Source: Gemmatimonadota bacterium
Lineage (GTDB): Bacteria > Gemmatimonadota > Gemmatimonadetes > Longimicrobiales > Gaopeijiaceae
Assembly (NCBI GenBank): GCA_022823365.1
Contig: JAJDXG010000029.1
Coordinates: forward strand, 1 to 64,000
Direction of reading: 5' to 3'
DNA: 64,000 nt
Shown: positions 43,105-50,640 of the stretch, one piece after another
Position numbering within the stretch: position 1 is the stretch's first letter
Layout: each line of letters opens with the position of its first letter
Translations under genes and position numbers: made by a program
The notes under the pieces: model-generated
The model's input: only the letters and a program-made list of their open reading frames with translations
Told to the model about the DNA's origin: nothing
The model's database searches: none

Positions 43105-44808
43105 CTACCCCGCACGCTTGAGCAGCCTCCCCGGCCGCGCGTCGGTCATCTCGCCCTCGTCGATCACGAGCGCGCCGTTCACGAACAGGTAGTCGATCCC
43201 CTCCGCATAGCGCATCGCACCTGAGCCGAACTCGGCCATGTCGCGGAGCTCGGCCGGGTCGAAGACCACCAGGTCGGCGGCGATGCCGGGCGCCACGATG
43301 CCGCGGTCGTAGAGGCCGAGCCGGCGGGCCGCCAGCGAGGTCATGCGGCGCACGGCCTCCTCCAGGGTGATCACCCGGTCCTCGCGCACGTACTTGGCGA
43401 TCACGCGCGGGAAGGCCCCGAAGGCGCGCGGATGCGAGCTGGCGGTGGACGCGGGATTCACCGGTGAGGCGTCGGTATCGATCATCACGAACGGCGCCCG
43501 GAACGCGGCCCATTTCTGCTCCTCGTTCATGCTCAGCGGGTTCACGCTCACGCCGCCGGCCTGCACCAGGTCGAAGAAGGCGTTCCAGGGATCCGTGCCC
43601 AGCACCTCCGCTGCCTCGGCCACGGACCGGTTGATGACGCCGGGATCGACCTCGTCGGACGCGGCCACGATGAGCACGTTGTTCCAGTCCATCCCCACGT
43701 GCTGATACCAGTTCTCCCACTCGGCATCGGTTTCGACCTCGTTCCTCAGTTGCGCGCGCAGCTCCGGGTCGGAGAGCGTCTCCAGGAAGGCCTGGGTGCC
43801 GCGCGCGTAGTGCCGGGGATGCAGGAATGATCCCAGGCCGATCCCGTTTCTCACATAAGGATAGATGTCCGCCGTGACGTCCATCCCCGCGGTGCGCACG
43901 GAGTCGATGAGGGCGAGCGCCTCGTCCATCAGCGGCCAGTTGCGCTGGCCAGCGGCCTTCAGGTGGTAGATGTGCACGGGCACGCCCGCGCCCTCGCCGA
44001 TGGTGATGGCTTCGCGGATGGCCTCGAGCACCGCGTGGCTTTCGTTGCGCATGTGCGTGAAGTAGACGCCGCCGTACTCGCCCGCGACCGAAGTCAGGGC
44101 GATGAGCTCCTCGGTGCTCGCATAGATGGCGGGCGGATAGATGAGAGAAGTGGACACCCCTACGGCCCCGTCCTCCATCCCTTCGCGCACCAGCTCCCGC
44201 ATCTCCTCGAGCTGCTCGGGCGTCGGGGCGACATCCTCCACGCCCAGGACCACCCGCCGCACCTGGGTGAGGCCGACGTCGTGCACCACGTTGATGGGGA
44301 TGCCGTAGCTCTCCATGATCGCGAAGTACTCCGAGTACCTGCGCCAGCGCAGCGTGTCGCCGTCGATGACGGGCGGACTCTGCTGGGTTTCGGCGCTCTG
44401 GGGCGCGGGCGAGCCTCCCTCGCCGGAGAGGTAGGTGGTGATGCCCTGGCGGAGCTTGCTCTCGGCGCTCGGAGGATCGGTGATGAGCACCAGGCTGCCC
44501 TGGCCCATCATGTCGACGAAACCGGGCGTGACGACGCGGTCGCCCGCGTCGATGGTCCGTGCGGCGGCACGGCCCGCAAGCCGGCCCACGGCGGCGATGC
44601 GGTCCCCGCGCACCCCTACGTCCGCCCGGAACCAGGGGTTGCCGGCGCCGTCCACCACGCGCGCGTTCGTGATGAGAACGTCGAAGGGAGCGTCGGCTGC
44701 GGTTGGCCCGTCCCCTGCTTGCATGCAGGCGCCCGTGGCGATGCTCAGAAGAACCGCGACAAGGGAGGCCCGGCAACGGGATGAAATGCGTTGGCGACGT
44801 TCTTCCAT
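43105..44808 (-). CDS. N-acyl-D-amino-acid deacylase family lipoprotein
   Basis: 567 residues, lipobox SIATGAC. The amidohydrolase/D-aminoacylase fold is recognised by FDVLITNARVVDGAGNPW, VTPGFVDMMGQGS, VYFTHMRNES, VHIYHLKAAG and RMTSLAARRLGLYDRG. The usual HxH metal pair after PGFID is absent (DMMGQ), while the later two His are kept. This matches a DMMGQ-type subgroup of the family and may mean a single-metal or altered site. ATG 44808 was chosen for the signal peptide. The substrate may be N-acyl-D-amino acids or peptidoglycan fragments, unproven. Confidence 0.82.
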   Translation of the reverse strand: MEERRQRISSRCRASLVAVLLSIATGACMQAGDGPTAADAPFDVLITNARVVDGAGNPWFRADVGVRGDRIAAVGRLAGRAAARTIDAGDRVVTPGFVDMMGQGSLVLITDPPSAESKLRQGITTYLSGEGGSPAPQSAETQQSPPVIDGDTLRWRRYSEYFAIMESYGIPINVVHDVGLTQVRRVVLGVEDVAPTPEQLEEMRELVREGMEDGAVGVSTSLIYPPAIYASTEELIALTSVAGEYGGVYFTHMRNESHAVLEAIREAITIGEGAGVPVHIYHLKAAGQRNWPLMDEALALIDSVRTAGMDVTADIYPYVRNGIGLGSFLHPRHYARGTQAFLETLSDPELRAQLRNEVETDAEWENWYQHVGMDWNNVLIVAASDEVDPGVINRSVAEAAEVLGTDPWNAFFDLVQAGGVSVNPLSMNEEQKWAAFRAPFVMIDTDASPVNPASTASSHPRAFGAFPRVIAKYVREDRVITLEEAVRRMTSLAARRLGLYDRGIVAPGIAADLVVFDPAELRDMAEFGSGAMRYAEGIDYLFVNGALVIDEGEMTDARPGRLLKRAG

Positions 44809-44883
44809 CGGATGGCCTCCGGCTCGATTGCGTGACCCGGACATCGTAGAGAACGCGCGCGGAGCCAGCCAGACCGGCACGTT

Positions 44884-44915
44884 GTAGTAGATATGGCTGC
44901 GCCGTGCGCTACTAC
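44884..44915. promoter_or_regulatory. inverted repeat in the leader of the ECF sigma operon
   Basis: GTAGTAG and CTACTAC separated by 18 nt, between the deacylase start and the sigma gene. A candidate operator for either divergent gene. Confidence 0.35.
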
Positions 44916-45020
44916 TGCAGGAGTCGCCAGTGTTGCCGGGGCGTGCCGCGAGTCTGACGCGCGAGCATTCGACCAGGCACTGTCATTATATGACCCTAAG
45001 TCGACACTATTCAACATCAG

Positions 45021-45605
45021 ATGTCAGTTACCAACCCCAACCCGGACTCGGCGCACAACGACGTCCTGACGTCGCTGATGGACGAGATCCGCGGGGGATC
45101 CGAGCCCGCCCTCGGCCGGCTGATGGACCTGTGCTGGCCCGAGCTGGTGCGCTACGCGGCGAGCCAGGTGGGCGATGTCGATCTGGCGCGCGACATGGCC
45201 CAGGAGGCCTTCATCCAGGTCTGGGAACGGCGGCGGGGATGGCGTCCGCGGGGCTCGGCGCGGGTCTACCTGTACCGCATCGTCCGTCATCTGGTCATCG
45301 ACGAGAAGCGCAGGCGGGCGGTCCGGCGGCGCTGGCAGGACCGGCAGGGGCGCGACGATGCAATGCGGGGCGGACAGGCCGCGACGCCGGCCGACGAGCT
45401 CGACGCGAGGCTGCTGGCCGACAGGTTCCGGGCCGCCGTGGCGGCGCTGCCCGACCGCCGGCGCGAGGTGTTCGAGCTCGTCTTCCAGCGGGGCTTTTCC
45501 CACGCGGAAGCGGCCGCCGTGATGAACGTTTCGGCACAGACGGTCGCGAACCAGATGTCAGCGGCGCTCAGGACCGTCCGCCGGGCGGTGGCCGCCGATG
45601 GCTGA
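45021..45605 (+). CDS. ECF sigma factor
   Basis: 194 residues. Sigma region 2 (DVDLARDMAQEAFIQVWERR) and region 4 (LPDRRREVFELVFQRGFSHAEAAAVMNVSAQTVANQMSAALR) are both clear. It is the FecI/SusC-regulator type that senses outer-membrane substrate uptake through a FecR partner. It is the first gene of the run sigma, FecR, SusC, DUF4249-like, STN-barrel, FGE-fold. An inverted repeat separates it from fecR. Confidence 0.93.
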   Translation: MSVTNPNPDSAHNDVLTSLMDEIRGGSEPALGRLMDLCWPELVRYAASQVGDVDLARDMAQEAFIQVWERRRGWRPRGSARVYLYRIVRHLVIDEKRRRAVRRRWQDRQGRDDAMRGGQAATPADELDARLLADRFRAAVAALPDRRREVFELVFQRGFSHAEAAAVMNVSAQTVANQMSAALRTVRRAVAADG

Positions 45606-45672
45606 CCTGAGCCCGTATCCTGTTCGAATAGTAGCCGGCGTCGCGCCGTGCGCTTGTCCGGTGTAGGACAAC

Positions 45673-45689
45673 GGTTCCCGGTGGGAACC
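45673..45689. promoter_or_regulatory. 17-bp inverted repeat between sigma and FecR genes
   Basis: GGTTCCC and GGGAACC with a 3-nt spacer, 19 nt upstream of the FecR ATG. It may be a regulatory or attenuation hairpin that sets the ratio of sigma to anti-sigma. Confidence 0.45.
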
Positions 45690-45707
45690 CCGGAAGGATC
45701 GAGAGAG

Positions 45708-46727
45708 ATGGACGAACTGTTTCTACAGTATCTGCGCGGCCGGACGACCGACGACGAAAACCGGTCGGTCGAGGCGTGGCTCCGCGAGACGCCCGACGCC
45801 GAGGCGGAAGTGAACGACCTCCGGCTCCTGGTGGAAGCCGCGCACGCGGCCGACCTGGAGGTGGAGCCCGGCGCCCCGCCCGCCAGCGACCTGGTGGTCC
45901 GCGAGGCGGAAGCCCGGAGAGCCGCCGCCATCCGGCGCGCAGACGACCGGGCACGCAGACGACCCGTGCGCTCCCGCTTCGGCCTGTTTGCGGGCTGGGC
46001 CACCGCGGGCGTCTTCGCGGCGGCGGCCCTGGTCGTCTGGAACGGCCGGGACCCGGCCGCGAGCGGAGCGGGAGGGGGCAGTCTGGCGTCCCAGGAATTC
46101 ATCACGGCGCCCGGCGAGACCGCGATGGTCCGCCTGGGCGACGGCAGCGTGATCCGCCTGGGTCCGGGCAGCCGCGTGCGCAACGTGGACGGATCCGCCC
46201 GGGCCGTCGTCCTCGAGGGCGAGGCGTTCTTCTCCATCGCCAGCAACCCGGCACAGCCGTTCAGGGTCACCACCGCGGCCGGCACCGCGCGCGTCCTCGG
46301 AACACGCTTTCATCTGACCGCCCAGCTCGACGAGCTCCGATTGGTCGTCGTCGAGGGAACCGTCGCGCTTGGAACCGCGACCGAGGAAGTCCAGGTCGGC
46401 GCCGGGCAGGCGGCGAGCATCATCGAGGGCCGGCCGGGCCCCGTAACCGAGGCGCCCCCGATCGAGGAGGCGGCCGCCTGGCTGGAGGGCTTCATCATCT
46501 TCCAGGACACCCCTCTGGCCCTTGCCCTTCGGGAAGTCGAGCAGCGGTACGGCGCGGAGGTTGCGGTCGAGGATGCCGCCCTGCTGGAGCGGACGCTGAC
46601 CATGTGGTTCACGTCCAGGTCCCTGGATGAGGTCATGACCGTAATCTGCAACGTCATCGACGCCCAGTGCAGCATCGGCGACGGACGGGTGCGGATGCGG
46701 CTGCGAAACGGGGACGAGGGTCGATGA
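45708..46727 (+). CDS. FecR-family anti-sigma factor
   Basis: 339 residues. The N-terminal cytoplasmic anti-sigma part contains RGRTTDDENRSVEAWLRETPD, a membrane helix is at 91-111, and the periplasmic FecR domain is recognised by TAPGETAMVRLGDGSVIRLG, VLEGEAFFSIASNPAQPF and VLGTRFHL. The C-terminal STN-like segment (FIIFQDTPLALALREVEQRYG) is usual in this family. ATG 45708 follows AAGGATCGAGAG. The stop overlaps the SusC start (ATGA). Confidence 0.93.
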   Translation: MDELFLQYLRGRTTDDENRSVEAWLRETPDAEAEVNDLRLLVEAAHAADLEVEPGAPPASDLVVREAEARRAAAIRRADDRARRRPVRSRFGLFAGWATAGVFAAAALVVWNGRDPAASGAGGGSLASQEFITAPGETAMVRLGDGSVIRLGPGSRVRNVDGSARAVVLEGEAFFSIASNPAQPFRVTTAAGTARVLGTRFHLTAQLDELRLVVVEGTVALGTATEEVQVGAGQAASIIEGRPGPVTEAPPIEEAAAWLEGFIIFQDTPLALALREVEQRYGAEVAVEDAALLERTLTMWFTSRSLDEVMTVICNVIDAQCSIGDGRVRMRLRNGDEGR

Positions 46728-49513
46728 TCCCGGAACGGAAGCGCCTGCGGGCATCCCGGACTCCGTTGACGCATCGTCTCCGCAGCCCCTGGATCGGCGG
46801 ACCCTCGCGCGAGCGCCGGATCCGCCGGATCATCTCCGCACTGATCGCCGCCATCATCCTCATCCCCGCATCTGCCACCGCCCAGGACACCGAACTGACC
46901 GCGCTCAGGGGCGAGATCGGAGTCGACCCCGAGCCCGGCACCCTGCTCGCAGCCGCCGCCCGCCTCTCCATTGGCCGGATGCCGCTGTCCGAAGCCCTGG
47001 TCCAGCTCGCGCAGAGTTCCCGGATTCAGATCGCCTTCAGCCCCAGCCTGCTCCCGCCGGACCGCGTCGTCGACTGCGCCTGCGCAACACGGAATGTTGC
47101 GCGTACCCTCGACCGGCTGCTCGACGGCACGGAGCTGGGGTATGTGGAACTGGGCGCGCAGGTCATCATCGTGCCCCGGGCGGCACGGGCAGCATTGCCC
47201 CTGGATGCGACCCTCAGCGGCCGGGTGCGCTCGGAGGTCGAGGTTCCGGTGGCCAGCGCGACCGCCCGCCTCAGGCTGGCGGCGGATTCCACCGTCGAGA
47301 GGGTGACCGGCACCGACGCCCTCGGCTTCTTCGCCTTCCGCGACCTCATGGCCGGCCGCTACCGCCTGACCATCGGGCGCATCGGCTACGGCCTTCACGA
47401 TGAGGAGGTCGATCTGGCGCCGAACATGGACCTCGAGCTCGAGATCTCGCTCGCGGAGGAGGCAATCGAGCTGGATCCCGTCGTCGTCGAGGCCCGCCGC
47501 AGCCGCCGGCGCGCACGCTTCGAGGAATCCGCGGGCATCACGGTTCAGGAGCTGAGCGGGGAGGAGCTCAGGAACCTGCCGGGGCTGGCGGAACCGGATC
47601 CGGTCCGGGCCGTGAGCATCCTCCCCGGCGTGACCCGGGTGTCCGATTTCACCGCCGTCCTGAACGTGCGGGGTGGCTCGGGCGATCAGAACCTCTTCCT
47701 GATGGACCGCGTGCCGCTTTTCCATCCCTACCATCTGATGGGGATATTCTCGGTCTTCAATCCGGACATGGTCGAGCGCGCCGAGCTCCGGTCCGGAGGC
47801 TTTCCCGCGGAGTTCGGAGGACGGACGTCGTCGGTGCTGCTCGTGGAGTCCGACGTGGGGGACGGCACCCTGGGCGTCGACGCCGGCCTCGGCCTGATCT
47901 CGTCGCGGGTGGCGGTTCGGGGCGGTCTCGCGCCCGGGATCCGGGACGGCCTGGGGCTCGCCGCCGCGCGCTGGAGAGTGTCGGCGCGCCGCAGCTACTG
48001 GGACCTGGTGACCAGACTGACCGACTCGGCATTCCCCTACTCCCTCGCGGACCTTCAGGCCGTCTTCGAGGGCTGGACCAGGGGAGGCGACCGGGTGCGC
48101 ATCAACGCGTATTCGGGCCGGGACAGGATCGATCTTCGGGAACTCGAGTTCCTGTTCACCAGCATGGAATCCGTTGTAGACGATCTTGGCGACGATCAGG
48201 ACCCGGGCTGGAACGTCCGCTGGCCCTGGGGCAACGACGCAGTCGGCGCATCCTGGACCCATCTCATGCCGGGCGGAGGGACGCTCGAGGTCCACGGCGC
48301 ATACTCCCGCTTCGGAGCCCGCTTCAACTTCACCGAATACGAAGACACGCGGATCGAGACGGAGATCGGCCAGTCTTCGCTCGGGGCCGATCTGGAACTC
48401 CGTCCTACGTCGCGCATGCGATGGAAGTCGGGCGTCGCGGCCGCCCACCGGGAAAGCCGCAATGTGTCCGAGGGCGTTCCCCCGAACTTCCAGAACAGCG
48501 AGAGCAGCGGTTGGGAGTCGAGCGCGTACACGCAGTTGGCCTGGACCCCGAGCCGTCCGTGGCTGCTCGAGGCGGGGCTCCGATGGGACAGCTGGCGACC
48601 GCGGGCGGGCCCGACCGAAGCGGTGCCGTCGCCGCGCGTCGCGGTCAAGCGTTTCCTGGGCGACGGCCGCTGGGCGGTGCGCGTGGCGGGAGGACGCCAG
48701 ACGCAGTTCCTGCACTCGCTGCGCGACGAGCGGCTGCCGGTCGGCATGGACGCGTGGGTGCTGTCGGGCGAACACGTGCCGGCCGTGATCTCCGACCAGG
48801 TCCAGGCGGGCGCCGAGGGCTTCTTCGGCAGCGACCGCGAGTGGTTCGCGTCCGCGGAGGGATACCTGCGCACCTTCGATGGCGTGGTCGCTCAGAACTG
48901 GGCCGACGATCCGACGGACCCGGCGGACGATCTGCTGACGGGCGACGGGCGCTCCATCGGGATCGACGTCCTGCTGCGCAAGGACGCGGGAAGGACGCGA
49001 GGGTGGGTGTCCGTATCGTTTCTGAAAGCCACGCGGTCGTTTGTGGACACGGATGCGGGCCTCCTGCCCCCGCCGATCATCGAATTCCCGCCGATCTTCG
49101 ACCGGCGCCTGGAGATCGACGTGGCCATCCAGCGCGACCTGCCCTGGGGCGTGGAGGCCGGCCTGCGCTGGAACCTGGGCACGGGCACGCCCTACACGGC
49201 CCAACTGGCGAGATTCCGCAAGTACGAGCAACGGCTGACCGACCTGCGCTACGACTATGCGAGCGTCAGGACCGCGCTGCTCGGACCCCGAAACGGGGCC
49301 CGGCTTCCCGCATACCACCGGCTGGACGTCAGCTTGCGCAAGACGCTGCAAAGGGGCTGGGGCACCCTGTCGCCCTACGTGAGCGTGATCAACCTCTACA
49401 ACCGCAGCAACGTGCTGTGGCGCCAGCGCCACTACAACCGCGGGAACCTCGCGGGCACCGACAACCACATGCTCCCGATCCTGCCCACCCTCGGCGTGGA
49501 GGTGTCGTTCTGA
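46724..49513 (+). CDS. SusC-type TonB-dependent receptor with STN domain
   Basis: 929 residues. A signal peptide (LIAAIILIPASATAQ) is followed by an STN domain (LSEALVQLAQSSRIQIAFSP), a carboxypeptidase-regulatory-like domain (LSGRVRSEVEVPVASATARL) and a plug (VRAVSILPGVTRVSDF, VLNVRGGSGDQNLFLMD). The outer-membrane barrel ends near LPILPTLGVEVSF. It takes up a substrate through TonB and signals to FecR and the sigma factor via the STN domain. The stop overlaps the next start (TGATG). Which nutrient it imports is not visible. Confidence 0.93.
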   Translation: MIPERKRLRASRTPLTHRLRSPWIGGPSRERRIRRIISALIAAIILIPASATAQDTELTALRGEIGVDPEPGTLLAAAARLSIGRMPLSEALVQLAQSSRIQIAFSPSLLPPDRVVDCACATRNVARTLDRLLDGTELGYVELGAQVIIVPRAARAALPLDATLSGRVRSEVEVPVASATARLRLAADSTVERVTGTDALGFFAFRDLMAGRYRLTIGRIGYGLHDEEVDLAPNMDLELEISLAEEAIELDPVVVEARRSRRRARFEESAGITVQELSGEELRNLPGLAEPDPVRAVSILPGVTRVSDFTAVLNVRGGSGDQNLFLMDRVPLFHPYHLMGIFSVFNPDMVERAELRSGGFPAEFGGRTSSVLLVESDVGDGTLGVDAGLGLISSRVAVRGGLAPGIRDGLGLAAARWRVSARRSYWDLVTRLTDSAFPYSLADLQAVFEGWTRGGDRVRINAYSGRDRIDLRELEFLFTSMESVVDDLGDDQDPGWNVRWPWGNDAVGASWTHLMPGGGTLEVHGAYSRFGARFNFTEYEDTRIETEIGQSSLGADLELRPTSRMRWKSGVAAAHRESRNVSEGVPPNFQNSESSGWESSAYTQLAWTPSRPWLLEAGLRWDSWRPRAGPTEAVPSPRVAVKRFLGDGRWAVRVAGGRQTQFLHSLRDERLPVGMDAWVLSGEHVPAVISDQVQAGAEGFFGSDREWFASAEGYLRTFDGVVAQNWADDPTDPADDLLTGDGRSIGIDVLLRKDAGRTRGWVSVSFLKATRSFVDTDAGLLPPPIIEFPPIFDRRLEIDVAIQRDLPWGVEAGLRWNLGTGTPYTAQLARFRKYEQRLTDLRYDYASVRTALLGPRNGARLPAYHRLDVSLRKTLQRGWGTLSPYVSVINLYNRSNVLWRQRHYNRGNLAGTDNHMLPILPTLGVEVSF

Positions 49514-50547
49514 TGGGCGCCGGGGCGCGGGATCACGACGCGGGGCGGGCGGCGCTCCCGATGCGTCGTGCCGGCATGCGCCGCCAGCTGACGCTGGTGG
49601 GGATGATGGTCGTTGCTGCCGGCTGCGACGTGACGGATGTCCCGACCGGGTCAGGCCAGAGGATGATCGTCGCCACGGCCACGGTCGTGCTCACCGTCGA
49701 CCCTGCCGAGCCGTCGCGGATCGATACCCGGGCGGTGGCGCTGGTCAGCGAGGCCTATCAGCAGCTACTGACGGAGGTGCCGGGCGCTGCCGTGCGCATC
49801 ACCGGCGCGTCGGGGCGCTCCCTGCCGCTCGTCGAGGAAGAGGATCCGTTGGGGGCGTGCACGGTGCTGCCCGAGGATCTCTATGGGGAGGACGGGCCCC
49901 TGGGGATCGTCGGCTCCTGCCACACCGCCACCGTGGCGTCCGCCGTGTTCGCGCCCGGCGAAACGCTGACCCTCGCCGTGACGACACCGGACGGCGCTGT
50001 GCTGGAGGGGACCAGCCGCATGCCCGACGCGTTCGTGCCGCAGGGTCTCTCGGTCGAGGATGGCCGCTGCAGGGTGGAGCCCGACACCGGCTACCGCTTC
50101 GCGTGGTCCCCCGTCGAAGGCGCATGGGCTCATGTCGGCGAGGCCGAGATCACCGGATTGAGCCGCGGACTCTGGTCGTCGTCCGATCCCCTGTACCTGC
50201 CGGTTACAGTGCTCGGCCGGGGACGCGAGGTGACCGACATGGTCTTCCCCGGGGACTTCCTGCTCGAGTTGCTGTCCGACGTCGACAACGTGGAGCTGCA
50301 TCGCACGCTGGACGCCGGGCTTCCCGGGGGCGCGCGCGCCGAGGTCACCATCGCGGCCCTGGACCGCAACTGGGCCAACTGGATCCGCGAGGGCCGGCTG
50401 AACATCAACGGGGAGACCGTAGTTCCTTCGGTCTTCGGCGACGGCACCGGGATGTTCGGCACCGCGGTGCGCTGGAAGGTCGAGGTGGAGTCGCGCGCGG
50501 CGGCGGGAGTCGGGGACGTGCCGCTGTGCGGGCCGGGGGCGGGCTGA
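49513..50547 (+). CDS. DUF4249-like lipoprotein, partner of the TonB receptor
   Basis: 344 residues with a lipobox at MMVVAAGCD, then beta-sandwich-like sequence: AAVRITGASGRSLPLVEEED, APGETLTLAVTTPDGAVLEGTSRMP, and a late part with RLNINGETVVPSVFGDGTGMFG. DUF4249 proteins are cell-surface partners of STN-type TonB receptors, which matches its position. ATG 49513 overlaps the receptor stop; a start at 49561 would still include the signal. The ligand is unknown. Confidence 0.78.
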   Translation: MGAGARDHDAGRAALPMRRAGMRRQLTLVGMMVVAAGCDVTDVPTGSGQRMIVATATVVLTVDPAEPSRIDTRAVALVSEAYQQLLTEVPGAAVRITGASGRSLPLVEEEDPLGACTVLPEDLYGEDGPLGIVGSCHTATVASAVFAPGETLTLAVTTPDGAVLEGTSRMPDAFVPQGLSVEDGRCRVEPDTGYRFAWSPVEGAWAHVGEAEITGLSRGLWSSSDPLYLPVTVLGRGREVTDMVFPGDFLLELLSDVDNVELHRTLDAGLPGGARAEVTIAALDRNWANWIREGRLNINGETVVPSVFGDGTGMFGTAVRWKVEVESRAAAGVGDVPLCGPGAG

Positions 50548-50640
50548 TGCGATGCGGGGGCGGATTGATGCGCGGCGGGGCCTTTTCCTGCCGCATGGCG
50601 GGGGCGGGCTGATGCGACGCGGGGACGGTCGGCTGATGCG
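50534..50640. repeat. four degenerate repeats ending in CTGATGCG
   Basis: Copies of the unit cGGGGGCGGGCTGATGCG lie at 50534-50551, 50555-50572, 50599-50616 and 50620-50640. They span the lipoprotein 3' end and the start of the next gene, and each unit offers a new ATG start. This is likely slippage or duplication of the translational-coupling site. Confidence 0.7.

Noticed and set aside
46310-49468. 1052-residue open frame on the minus strand
   Set aside because: Shadow of the SusC receptor gene; the plus-strand frame has clear STN and plug motifs.
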